Below, piece after piece: positions 7,793 through 15,424 of a stretch of 18,233 nucleotides of DNA. The translations under genes and the position numbers were made by a program. The notes below the pieces were generated by a model. It was not told the origin of the DNA. It worked only from the letters and a program-made list of their open reading frames with translations, and ran no database searches. Each line of letters opens with the position of its first letter. Position 1 is the stretch's first letter. The stretch covers positions 1 through 18,233 of the forward strand of contig JASMAO010000135.1 in NCBI GenBank assembly GCA_030754315.1, written 5' to 3'. Source of the stretch: SAR202 cluster bacterium. GTDB taxonomy: Bacteria > Chloroflexota > Dehalococcoidia > Lucifugimonadales > JASMAO01.

Positions 7793-7832
7793 ATATCAAT
7801 CCGGCGTCCCTAAAGGCCGGCTCCCTGTACAG

Positions 7833-9596
7833 TTAGGGCCAAATATCATCACGAGGAACCACTGGTAACTTTACATAGGACGCGTATGATGCGGTGTGAT
7901 GGACAGATTGTAACGCCGGAAAGAACCCATCATCTGTACCGATTGTCTTTCCGGTGTTGGTATTACGATCGAATCTTGGATAGTTGCTGCTCGAAATTTC
8001 CAGCCTTATCTTATGACCAACCCGAAACAGGTTACTGGTAGACCATAGGTCGATCTTGTACTCGTACACTCTACCAGGGTCTATCAAACTTGCAGATGCC
8101 CGGGGGGTTCTGTAGCGAGCACGTACTATGCCCTCCGCCACATTACGTGCGTAACCATCTGGAGATACATCTACAAGCTTGGCGGTGAAATCAGTATCTC
8201 TAGCCGTGCTAGACGAGTACAATGTGACCACAACAGGCCCTGTTACCTCAACGGGGCGATCCAAAGGCAACGTTGTGTACACGAGCACATCTGATCTAGA
8301 TTCAACGACTCTTTGGTCATAGACGCCAGGCGGCAAAAACCCGAGGTCTCCACATAGAGGTCCTCCTAATGTAGGTACCGGATCATTAGGATTATAGACA
8401 TAAACGTCAGCCGGCTCTTCGTCTGGTGGATCTCCACTCAACAACCCATCTCCATCCAGCGTATTCGCCCTACCATTGCTATGCAGAAAGTACTTAGTTT
8501 CTTGCGCCCTAGCAAGCGGCCATTCTTCTTCATCACGCCATTCATTTTCTCCCATAACAAAAATCTTGACTGGTTTTTCTGGATCTGAATCTCGATCCTC
8601 TTCTTTCAACCAGTTGTCGAAGAAGTGCAGTTGTATTCCTTGCAGATCCATCGCATCCGCCGCAGCTCGTGTTCCGAAATTGAACTCCCCACTTATCCCC
8701 GTAGGCATGCTGTTATGTATCCACGGACCTATGATCAAGCGTTGACCAAGGCGAGCATCATCCTCTGATGCATTTTCGCGCATTCCTCTGAAATTCTGTA
8801 TGGTGCCTCCTAGGAAAGTGTCAAACCAACCGCCAATGTTCAAAGCCGGCACACTGATTTCACTGTGCGACTCCTCAATTGAAATACGAGCCCAGAAATC
8901 ATCGTACTCTGGATGATCCATCCAATCGTAGTAGTATGGCGCCAGACCACCCTGAAAATCAGGCAGTTCGCGCATTGGAAGATAATCGAAGCTGGTCGTC
9001 AAATCATCGCGCTGGTCAATTAGAATACCTAGCTGCTTTGGAGACAGATAGAGTCTATTGGAGAGCTGATCCCAGTTAGCGGTAACGAGAGACCCCAGCG
9101 TCCACGATAGGTTAAACCCCAACGCGAACGCACCTCCGTGCCAGACCCACCCTTCATGGTAATCTGACGCAGTGATTCCGGGAGCTATAGCACACAACGA
9201 CTCTGGCCTTGCCTTTGCGGCCAACCACTGAGTTGCACCCATATAAGAGTTTCCAAACATGCCTACCTTACCAGAACACCACGGCTGACCAGCTACCCAT
9301 TCGATCGAGTCGTACCCATCATCAATCTCGTTCGCGAAAGGATAGAATTCTCCATCCGAACTGAAGCGCCCTCTGACATCCTGAATCACCACGGCGTAAC
9401 CATTCATGGTTGCCCGCACAGCATCAATATACGAAGACCTACTAACGGGTGTGCTCTTGTTATAAGGTGTACGCATCAACAGCGCCGGATATTTGTGACC
9501 GTTGTCCGGACGGTATATGTCAGCATACGTAATCGTACCGTCCCTCAGCATCAAGGGAACGTCGGATTCGAACTTTACGGAGACTTGTCGAGGCAT
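7833..9596 (-). CDS. CocE/NonD family alpha/beta hydrolase
   Basis: A 587-residue serine hydrolase of the X-Pro dipeptidyl-peptidase S15/cocaine-esterase family, acting on ester or amide bonds of small organic molecules. From the ATG at 9596 the catalytic triad is Ser117 in GNSYMG, Asp258 in GGWFDTF and His293 in GPWIHN. QDVRGRFSSDG before the nucleophile is the family's conserved loop. The C-terminal third (about 390-580) is the jelly-roll domain, with the typical RVGHKIRLEISSSNYPRFDRN near the end. The alternative ATG at 9608 lacks a ribosome-binding site. The one at 9596 has GGAG 6 nt upstream, lying inside the longer reading, so I prefer it. No signal peptide is visible. The substrate is unknown; acylpeptides, esters and glutaryl-amides are all hydrolysed by relatives. 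Confidence 0.9.
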   Translation of the reverse strand: MPRQVSVKFESDVPLMLRDGTITYADIYRPDNGHKYPALLMRTPYNKSTPVSRSSYIDAVRATMNGYAVVIQDVRGRFSSDGEFYPFANEIDDGYDSIEWVAGQPWCSGKVGMFGNSYMGATQWLAAKARPESLCAIAPGITASDYHEGWVWHGGAFALGFNLSWTLGSLVTANWDQLSNRLYLSPKQLGILIDQRDDLTTSFDYLPMRELPDFQGGLAPYYYDWMDHPEYDDFWARISIEESHSEISVPALNIGGWFDTFLGGTIQNFRGMRENASEDDARLGQRLIIGPWIHNSMPTGISGEFNFGTRAAADAMDLQGIQLHFFDNWLKEEDRDSDPEKPVKIFVMGENEWRDEEEWPLARAQETKYFLHSNGRANTLDGDGLLSGDPPDEEPADVYVYNPNDPVPTLGGPLCGDLGFLPPGVYDQRVVESRSDVLVYTTLPLDRPVEVTGPVVVTLYSSSTARDTDFTAKLVDVSPDGYARNVAEGIVRARYRTPRASASLIDPGRVYEYKIDLWSTSNLFRVGHKIRLEISSSNYPRFDRNTNTGKTIGTDDGFFPALQSVHHTASYASYVKLPVVPRDDIWP

Positions 9597-9635
9597 CGAA
9601 ATCTCCATTCAAATTAGAGCTTGAAACGGGAGCGC

Positions 9636-9665
9636 ATCTTAGCACAGCCCTGATAAGGCGAACAA
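9636..9665 (-). promoter_or_regulatory. Possible promoter of the CocE-like gene
   Basis: Read on the minus strand, TTGTTC (9660-9665) is followed after 18 bp by TAAGAT (9636-9641) with an adjacent upstream TG, giving an extended -10. Both hexamers are imperfect. The predicted start would be near 9629, about 33 nt before the ATG at 9596. If real, the CocE-like and phosphodiesterase genes form their own transcription unit, separate from the PHP genes. Confidence 0.3.
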
Positions 9666-9736
9666 GATGATTAAATCCCAGTAACCTATCCCCTCGCTAC
9701 GATCATCAAAACACTTCTGGCCAATCCTGATATAGC

Positions 9737-9755
9737 CTCAACGTAAGGGGTTGAG
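9737..9755. repeat. Inverted repeat after the downstream PHP gene
   Basis: CTCAAC (9737-9742) and GTTGAG (9750-9755) form a perfect 6-bp stem with a 7-nt loop, about 38 nt past the stop of the minus-strand PHP gene. On the minus strand no U-run follows, so it is not a standard intrinsic terminator. It could mark an mRNA 3' end or be chance. Confidence 0.3.
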
Positions 9756-9792
9756 AATCACCGTGTTTACCAGAGTCAGTTCCGAGCAAAAT

Positions 9793-12276
9793 TCAGTGCG
9801 AAATTCCTAGATTATGCATCCTGGCATGTATCGCTTTCTGAGCCTCAATGAACGGCCGCTCAAGAAACGCCATGTGATCGTCCTCTCCATGATGATGGGT
9901 CACGTTGCCATGCATATGTTGCCCAGACGTTTCACGAATATACGTGAGATCACCTTCAATCATGGTAAGCATATACTGAGCCGTAGCCATATCGAACATA
10001 TCCCATTGACCGCCACAGGAGACATATATTGGCGATGTGTGAGCAAACATGCCTCGCTTCCAAACATCATGATGTTCGGTCCCATAGTAAGAAGGGCCCC
10101 CACACCTCGCAGCCAACCAAGTATGGCCTTCGATCATAACCGACTGGTTCAATGACAACCTTCGTGAACCATCCTTAGACTCCGCCGACGCTATTACTTT
10201 ACCCTCCTGAACCAGTTCTAGCACATGAATTGGCAGCGTGCTCTCAGCCCAAATTTGAACCTCAACCGTCCCTGAACCAGACAATTCAATCGTGTCGCCT
10301 ACTTGGTGCCCATCCACTGAAAAGTGAATGATCGGTCCACCACTTAAGAACGTCCGTCCCTTTGTAACAGCCTTGCACCAGTTGTCATATGTGAACTCTT
10401 GATCATTGCCTATGTAAGCGTAAGTCCTATATAAACCTACCGGTACGTCGGAACTCATCTTGTCCGTCCCACCAACAAGTGGAAGACGATAGCCACAGTT
10501 CAGATACCTGTAGTACTCCCTGTGGTTATAGTCGGCCATACGAATCATCTCTACCCCATCGAGACGGCCTGTAGCTGCGAGCGCAGCCGGCTCTCCATTT
10601 GGCGACGGGAAATGAGGGTTTATTACGTATCCCCCCTGGGCATGGGCCTCATCCGCCCAATGACTCAGCGTCGTCTCCATAGTACCGCCGATCTCCGCCT
10701 CGGACAGTCCATCGCTACACCAAGGCATAACAGGCTTTTTTAAGCCCCACAGAATCATGTGCCCTAAAAAGTGCTGCCTGTTTTCCTGAGATACGTACAC
10801 AATGCTGTCTCCAAGTTGGGAAACGCTGGGCGCACCGGTGAAATCTTCGCGGTTAGTAAACAACGATCCCCACTGAGATTGGAGCAGATTAACTACATTA
10901 AGATCTTCACCCAGTGACTCCGTATGGCTACCCTGAGTCGAAAGGAAGTGGACATGGGAATCTCCGCTATACCATCCCTGATCGTTCATATCGGTCCATC
11001 GCTTTATTCGCAGCGTAAGCTCCTGCTGACCGGGCGCTATCCTAACCTGGGTTCTCACCGGGTCGTATTCAAATCCCCGTACCACCTCGGCGATCATATC
11101 CCCTCTAGGCAGCCAACCTTGACAGGTACCGTCAATGTAGGCATAGGTGATTTGCCCCAACCGCATATCTCCCCCAACATCTATATGCCAGGTGTCCATA
11201 TTCGAGTTAACATGATTGTGGTAGCCATGCGGCTGATATGGCACTCCGTCAGGTGACCTAAAATGGACGCGGCATGGAACCGGCTTCCCTGTATCATCAT
11301 CTAGTACAGTTACATAGACCCAGTTCTTACCTGGATCGATGAGTTCTATCCTGACCCGCTCGTCCTCCGCCTCACCCGCATCTTCGACTTCGCCCCAAAT
11401 GACGCTGCCAACATCTTCCCCCCCTTGTTTGACTGTTACCGTCGCGGATGGTGTTGCTGAAACCTCAACGTAAGACGGGCTGGATTTATCGTTCTGTACT
11501 TCACCCCACCCGACAAAATGGTCGTCCATGAATTCCTCAGGGGAACTCCGTGGCAGTTGGTGGGCATAGGTGGAAACACCACGATCAACTTCTACATCAA
11601 TATCGAATGGTTTTTCAGCATCCACGGGGTCTTTGATAAGAATGCGCGCGGGCCTTCGACCGTGGCGTGCTATTGGGTATTCTTCAAGGTATCCAGCGGT
11701 CACAGCCGCTACGATGAAACGCGGCCCCTTTGGTACGATACGCAATGACTCGAGAACCGAACCTGGTTCTGGGTTGACCCATATCCACAAAAAATAGTCC
11801 TTAGGATCAGCAAGCCCAGCCTCAGTCTGCCTCCGACCAGTAAGATCCCAATCACCCTCCTTACGAGAGTACAGGAAATCCTTTTTGTCAGGTACTGCAC
11901 GATAAGGACGTCCAGCATTCGCCTTAAAGTCAATGACGGCGATCTCAAACCGCTCTCGGATCGGTACCACGATCTGGCGATCCCCATCAAGTTTGAATTC
12001 GTAATCTGCAACCGGAGCACCCACTAATCCATCCTCTATGATCTGCGAATCGAGAAGACGGTGTGCAACCACAAGTGTTTTGATTGGTTTTCCAACCGGT
12101 ATAGTGACCGCAGTATCAGTACCATGCAAAGCTATAAAGGCAGCTTTATCGTCACCAATTTGAAACGGCAATCCACGAAAGGTTTGTTCCTCTATAGCGG
12201 GCTTTGCATTCTCTCCCAAAACCTCCACACCCACGTTATAAAAGGCAGATAGATCAACTGGTTCATAGTCAATCAT
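9793..12276 (-). CDS. CehA/McbA-type PHP-domain metallohydrolase, copy 1
   Basis: An 827-residue multidomain protein. Residues about 1-185 look like an NPCBM-type jelly roll (FRGLPFQIG, VPIRERFEI, LRIVPKGPRFIVAAVT). A second beta region follows, then a carboxypeptidase-regulatory-like segment (NWVYVTVLDDDTGKPVPCRV, about 335-360). The PHP domain begins at GWYSGDSHVHF with His441 and His443 and continues through QENRQHFLGH, INPHFP and LVGGTDKMSS. A C-terminal beta region and a helical tail with THHHGEDDH end it. PHP proteins of the CehA/McbA group are divalent-metal hydrolases (CehA cleaves the carbamate carbaryl); the substrate here is unknown. Start: ATG at 12276 matches the N-terminus of copy 2. 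ATG at 12282 is equally possible, with AAGGAG 4 nt before it. A still longer TTG start at 12318 would sit on the promoter. No signal peptide. Confidence 0.85.
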   Translation of the reverse strand: MIDYEPVDLSAFYNVGVEVLGENAKPAIEEQTFRGLPFQIGDDKAAFIALHGTDTAVTIPVGKPIKTLVVAHRLLDSQIIEDGLVGAPVADYEFKLDGDRQIVVPIRERFEIAVIDFKANAGRPYRAVPDKKDFLYSRKEGDWDLTGRRQTEAGLADPKDYFLWIWVNPEPGSVLESLRIVPKGPRFIVAAVTAGYLEEYPIARHGRRPARILIKDPVDAEKPFDIDVEVDRGVSTYAHQLPRSSPEEFMDDHFVGWGEVQNDKSSPSYVEVSATPSATVTVKQGGEDVGSVIWGEVEDAGEAEDERVRIELIDPGKNWVYVTVLDDDTGKPVPCRVHFRSPDGVPYQPHGYHNHVNSNMDTWHIDVGGDMRLGQITYAYIDGTCQGWLPRGDMIAEVVRGFEYDPVRTQVRIAPGQQELTLRIKRWTDMNDQGWYSGDSHVHFLSTQGSHTESLGEDLNVVNLLQSQWGSLFTNREDFTGAPSVSQLGDSIVYVSQENRQHFLGHMILWGLKKPVMPWCSDGLSEAEIGGTMETTLSHWADEAHAQGGYVINPHFPSPNGEPAALAATGRLDGVEMIRMADYNHREYYRYLNCGYRLPLVGGTDKMSSDVPVGLYRTYAYIGNDQEFTYDNWCKAVTKGRTFLSGGPIIHFSVDGHQVGDTIELSGSGTVEVQIWAESTLPIHVLELVQEGKVIASAESKDGSRRLSLNQSVMIEGHTWLAARCGGPSYYGTEHHDVWKRGMFAHTSPIYVSCGGQWDMFDMATAQYMLTMIEGDLTYIRETSGQHMHGNVTHHHGEDDHMAFLERPFIEAQKAIHARMHNLGISH

Positions 12277-12312
12277 CGACATAAAGCTCCTTCCTGAACG
12301 ACAATGCTCCAA

Positions 12313-12341
12313 ATTCAACAGTAATCACACACCACAGTCAA
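12313..12341 (-). promoter_or_regulatory. Candidate promoter of PHP copy 1
   Basis: On the minus strand TTGACT (12336-12341, five of six consensus matches) is followed after exactly 17 bp by TTGAAT (12313-12318, four of six). Transcription would start near 12306, 24-30 nt before the two candidate ATGs and just upstream of the AGGAAGGAG ribosome-binding site. This suggests that the two paralogues can be expressed separately despite their tandem order. The remainder of the 12277-12490 spacer holds nothing else that I can support. Confidence 0.45.
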
Positions 12342-12490
12342 GACGATGATCTGCGTGAGAAAGCGTCTAAATTCCCATTTCTAGCTGAACACCCTCATGA
12401 TTTGCACCTTAAATCCGAATTGCTAGTTATACCAACGAGAACTCTAGGTAGAGAGAACCCAACTTCTCAACCAACACACCAACCAAAATT

Positions 12491-15109
12491 TCAGTGAGAA
12501 ATCCTCATATCATGCATCCGGCGGTGAATGGCTTCTATCGCTTCATGAAATGGCCGTTCCAAGTAGGCAAGATGATCAGATTCTCCGTGGTGGTGCGTGA
12601 TGTTACCTGTCATTTCTTGCGGAGACTTTTGTCGTATATACGCCAAATCGCCCTCCATCATGGTCAACATATAGTGTGCCGTTGATTCATCGAACATCGA
12701 CCAATCACCCCCGCAAGCGACATAGATTGGAGACGTGTGTCCAAATACACCACGTAGATCCATCTGCTTATGCGGACGCAACAGACCGCCGCCACCAGTA
12801 CGAGCTGCGAGCCATGTGTGACCATCAACCCTGATCTTTTCACGAATCTCGAGACGGCGCGCGCCCCCTTTGGCCTCCGTCGCCGCTACGACACGGCCTT
12901 CCTGGATTATCTCCAGTACATCAATCGGCAAAGTGCTCTCCGCCCATGCGTGTACCTCAACTGTACCCGGCCCAGAGATATCTACGGTGTCACCAATCTC
13001 TCTCCCATCTACCGAGAAGTGCATGATAGGTCCACCACTTAGAAAAGTTCTCCCCTGCTGCACAGCGCGACACCAGTTGTCATATGTGAACTCTCTTTCT
13101 CCCAACTGCGCGTAGGTCCTGTAGAAACCAACCGGAACGTCACTGGACATCTTATCGGTGCCTCCCACAAGCGGAATTCGATAACCACAATTCAGATATC
13201 TGTAGTACTCGCTCTGATTGAAGTCCGTCCGTCGCAGCATCTCAATGGCGTCCAATCGGCCAGTTGCAATCAGAGCAGATGGCTCACCATTCGTCACAGG
13301 AAAATGCGGTGAAATCACATACCCGCCTTGGGAATGCGCCTCATCCGCCCAGTGACTAAGCGTTGTCTCAAGTGATCCTCCCATCTCAGCTTCGCCTGTT
13401 TCACCCGAACACCACGGCATCACAGGCTTTTTTAATCCCCACAGACTCATGTGTCCCAAAAAATGTTGCCTGTTTTCTTGCGACACATAAACTATGTTGT
13501 TTCCTACCTTTGAGATGCTGGGTAACCCTGTAAATTCCTCGGTGCTTGTAAACAACGAGCCCCATTGGGATTGAAGCAGATTCACCACATTCAAGTCCTC
13601 GCCAAGTGACTCCGTGTGGCTACCCTGGGCCGAAAGGAAATGGACGTGCGAGTCTCCACTATACCAACCCTGATCGTTCATATTAATCCAACGCTTCAAT
13701 CGGAGGGAAACCTCTTGCTGACCAGGTTCTATCACTACCTTCGTCCTAACCGGCTCGTATTCGAAACCCCGCACAACGTCAACAATCACATCTCCCCTCG
13801 GAAGCCAGCCCTGGCATTTCCCGTCGATATAGGCATATGTGATTTGGCCCAATCGCAGATCACCTCCAATGTCATTGTGCGTCGTAGCCAGATTAGAGTT
13901 GACATGGTTGTGGTGTCCATAAGGCTGGTATGGAATTCCCTCAGGCGAACGAAAATGGACCCTACAGGGGACAGGTTTGGATGTATCTTCGTCCAAAACT
14001 GTAACGTTGACCCAGTTCCTTCCTCTATCCAATAACTCAAACCGTACCCGTTCAGTCTCGAACGAACCCTCCGATTCTACCTCCGACCATCTAGCACTCC
14101 CCAATCTGTCCGTACCACGCTTTAAGGTCACCGTAGCAGATGGCACTGCTGAAATCTCCACGTATGACGGACTGCTACTAGTGTTCTGTTCTTCTCCCCA
14201 TCCCTTATGAGTATCGCTAATAAATTCGTCCACGCTATTCTTCGGGAGGGAATGGACATACGTGGCATCACCTCTGTCCACCTCAACTTCAAGATCGAAT
14301 TGCCGAGAGGCTTCATCCTCATTTTTTAATAGAAGGCGGACCTCTCGACGGCGTTGCCGAGCAAAGGGGTGCTCATCGAGATGCCCGAGGGTGACAGCGG
14401 CGACAAAAAATCGAGGGCCTTTAGGCATTATGGTAACAGTCTTGATAATCCGATCTGGCCTGGGATTGGTCCAAGCCCAAAGATAGAAATATTCCATCGA
14501 CAGCCCGCGACTCTCCATCTGTCTATTACCCATTAAGGCCCAATCACCTACATACCTGGGGGCAAGGCTAGCATCCAGGTCAGGTACAGCAAGGTATGGC
14601 TCACCTGGAATCGCGGGAATGGGCCCAAATGTTTGACCGGCAGCAATCTCAAAACGTTCCCGTATGGGAACACTGATCTCTTCGCCATCATCAAAACAAA
14701 AGATATAGTCAGCCACATGTAAACCAACAGGGTCGCCTTCTAAGATGTTAGTCTCGAGCATCCTATGGGCAAATATCACCCGATGGGCTGACTTGCCTAA
14801 TTCGATAGCTACAGATGAATCGGATGCACCCAGTGCGATCAGACACCTCTGAGGTTCCGGCGACACTTCCTTTCCGATCTGAAAAGGCAACCCACGGAAA
14901 ATTTGCTTCCCCAACGGCTTGTCTTCTCCTTTACCATTGGACAATCGACGAGACTGGTACTCTTGACTACCAGTCACTACGTCGTACGAATTAGCAGGAT
15001 TCAAGGGTGCGGCATCCGGTGTCGCAGGCCCAGGGAACCTTTCTTCGGGCATAACCTCTAAGCCAGATGTGCACCACATAGAAATGTCGATTGGTTCATA
15101 GTCCGGCAT
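12491..15109 (-). CDS. CehA/McbA-type PHP-domain metallohydrolase, copy 2
   Basis: An 872-residue paralogue of the neighbouring gene with the same domain order: jelly-roll-like N-terminus (FRGLPFQIG, VPIRERFEI, MPKGPRFFVAAVT), regulatory-like beta segment (NWVNVTVLDEDTSKPVPCRV), PHP domain starting GWYSGDSHVHF with His488 and His490, then QENRQHFLGH, SPHFP and LVGGTDKMSS. The tail is GNITHHHGESDH. It differs by an extra stretch of about 30 polar, Pro/Ser-rich residues near 24-53, several extra residues after FQIG, and Gln632 where copy 1 has His585. The start ATG at 15109 is firm: AGGAGG lies 6 nt upstream. No signal peptide. As first gene after the divergent intergenic region, it may be controlled from there. 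Confidence 0.86.
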   Translation of the reverse strand: MPDYEPIDISMWCTSGLEVMPEERFPGPATPDAAPLNPANSYDVVTGSQEYQSRRLSNGKGEDKPLGKQIFRGLPFQIGKEVSPEPQRCLIALGASDSSVAIELGKSAHRVIFAHRMLETNILEGDPVGLHVADYIFCFDDGEEISVPIRERFEIAAGQTFGPIPAIPGEPYLAVPDLDASLAPRYVGDWALMGNRQMESRGLSMEYFYLWAWTNPRPDRIIKTVTIMPKGPRFFVAAVTLGHLDEHPFARQRRREVRLLLKNEDEASRQFDLEVEVDRGDATYVHSLPKNSVDEFISDTHKGWGEEQNTSSSPSYVEISAVPSATVTLKRGTDRLGSARWSEVESEGSFETERVRFELLDRGRNWVNVTVLDEDTSKPVPCRVHFRSPEGIPYQPYGHHNHVNSNLATTHNDIGGDLRLGQITYAYIDGKCQGWLPRGDVIVDVVRGFEYEPVRTKVVIEPGQQEVSLRLKRWINMNDQGWYSGDSHVHFLSAQGSHTESLGEDLNVVNLLQSQWGSLFTSTEEFTGLPSISKVGNNIVYVSQENRQHFLGHMSLWGLKKPVMPWCSGETGEAEMGGSLETTLSHWADEAHSQGGYVISPHFPVTNGEPSALIATGRLDAIEMLRRTDFNQSEYYRYLNCGYRIPLVGGTDKMSSDVPVGFYRTYAQLGEREFTYDNWCRAVQQGRTFLSGGPIMHFSVDGREIGDTVDISGPGTVEVHAWAESTLPIDVLEIIQEGRVVAATEAKGGARRLEIREKIRVDGHTWLAARTGGGGLLRPHKQMDLRGVFGHTSPIYVACGGDWSMFDESTAHYMLTMMEGDLAYIRQKSPQEMTGNITHHHGESDHLAYLERPFHEAIEAIHRRMHDMRISH

Positions 15110-15254
15110 ATCAATCCTCCTGAAGCCTCGTTAATTCAGAATGATTTTAATAGATGAGTACACGGCCTGCATAGGACGATATTACTTCGGCCAAGTATTC
15201 GATAAATCCGCTTATATGCTATCTACAACGTACTACCTAATACAGCATTCGTAC

Positions 15255-15270
15255 ATTGTGTGATCACAAT
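15255..15270. promoter_or_regulatory. Inverted repeat ATTGTG-TGAT-CACAAT, candidate operator
   Basis: Perfect 6-bp arms ATTGTG and CACAAT flank a 4-bp TGAT spacer, roughly in the middle of the divergent intergenic region. It lies about 100 bp upstream of the acylase -10 box and about 105 bp upstream of the minus-strand -10 candidate. Size and symmetry suit a dimeric helix-turn-helix regulator (GntR- or TetR-like sites are of this kind). It is not the CRP consensus, whose half sites are more widely spaced. Function is inference. Confidence 0.4.
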
Positions 15271-15356
15271 CTGAAACAAAGGTCAATCTCTGTTATTTGG
15301 ACCTAAACCACTCACTGCAATATCACACAGATTTCAACAGTACCAAGCTATACAAC

Positions 15357-15362
15357 TATAAT
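15357..15362 (+). promoter_or_regulatory. -10 box of the acylase gene
   Basis: A perfect TATAAT lies 62 nt upstream of the acylase ATG. The best -35 candidate, TTCAAC at 15333-15338 with an 18-bp spacer, is weak, which would fit a promoter dependent on an activator. GGAG at 15416-15419, 5 nt before the ATG, is the ribosome-binding site of the downstream gene. Confidence 0.5.
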
Positions 15363-15424
15363 AATCGCGTTGGGCCATACAGGCCTGTTAAAATCAGTGA
15401 AAATTTCCACTCCATGGAGATCTT

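Larger units (their letters stand above)
15110..15424. other. Divergent intergenic regulatory region
   Basis: The 315 bp between the PHP copy 2 start (minus strand) and the acylase start (plus strand) carry no open reading frame of note and are visibly more AT-rich than the flanking genes. They contain the ribosome-binding sites of both genes, a consensus -10 box for the plus-strand gene, a minus-strand TAAAAT at 15144-15149 that could be a -10 for the PHP gene (no good -35 seen), and the inverted repeat at 15255-15270. No regulator gene is adjacent within the window. Confidence 0.6.

Noticed and set aside
7801..7820. CCGGC/GCCGG hairpin between the CocE-like and phosphodiesterase genes
   Set aside because: Only a 5-bp stem with a 10-nt loop and no U-run, within a 40-nt gap; it is more likely chance than a terminator.
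12283..12318. Longer TTG start for PHP copy 1
   Set aside because: The TTG falls within the proposed -10 element and adds residues absent from the paralogue; the AGGAAGGAG site lies downstream of it and serves the ATGs at 12282 or 12276.
10924..14035. Long plus-strand ORFs opposite the two PHP genes (10924-11256 and 13616-14035) encode similar peptides, both starting MATL.RKE.D
   Set aside because: They lie at equivalent positions antisense to conserved PHP coding blocks, so their similarity follows from the sense proteins. Neither has a Shine-Dalgarno or a recognisable domain.
15259..15268. TGTGATCACA read as a CRP/FNR-type site
   Set aside because: The half sites are fused, whereas CRP needs TGTGA-N6-TCACA; the longer ATTGTG-N4-CACAAT symmetry describes the element better.
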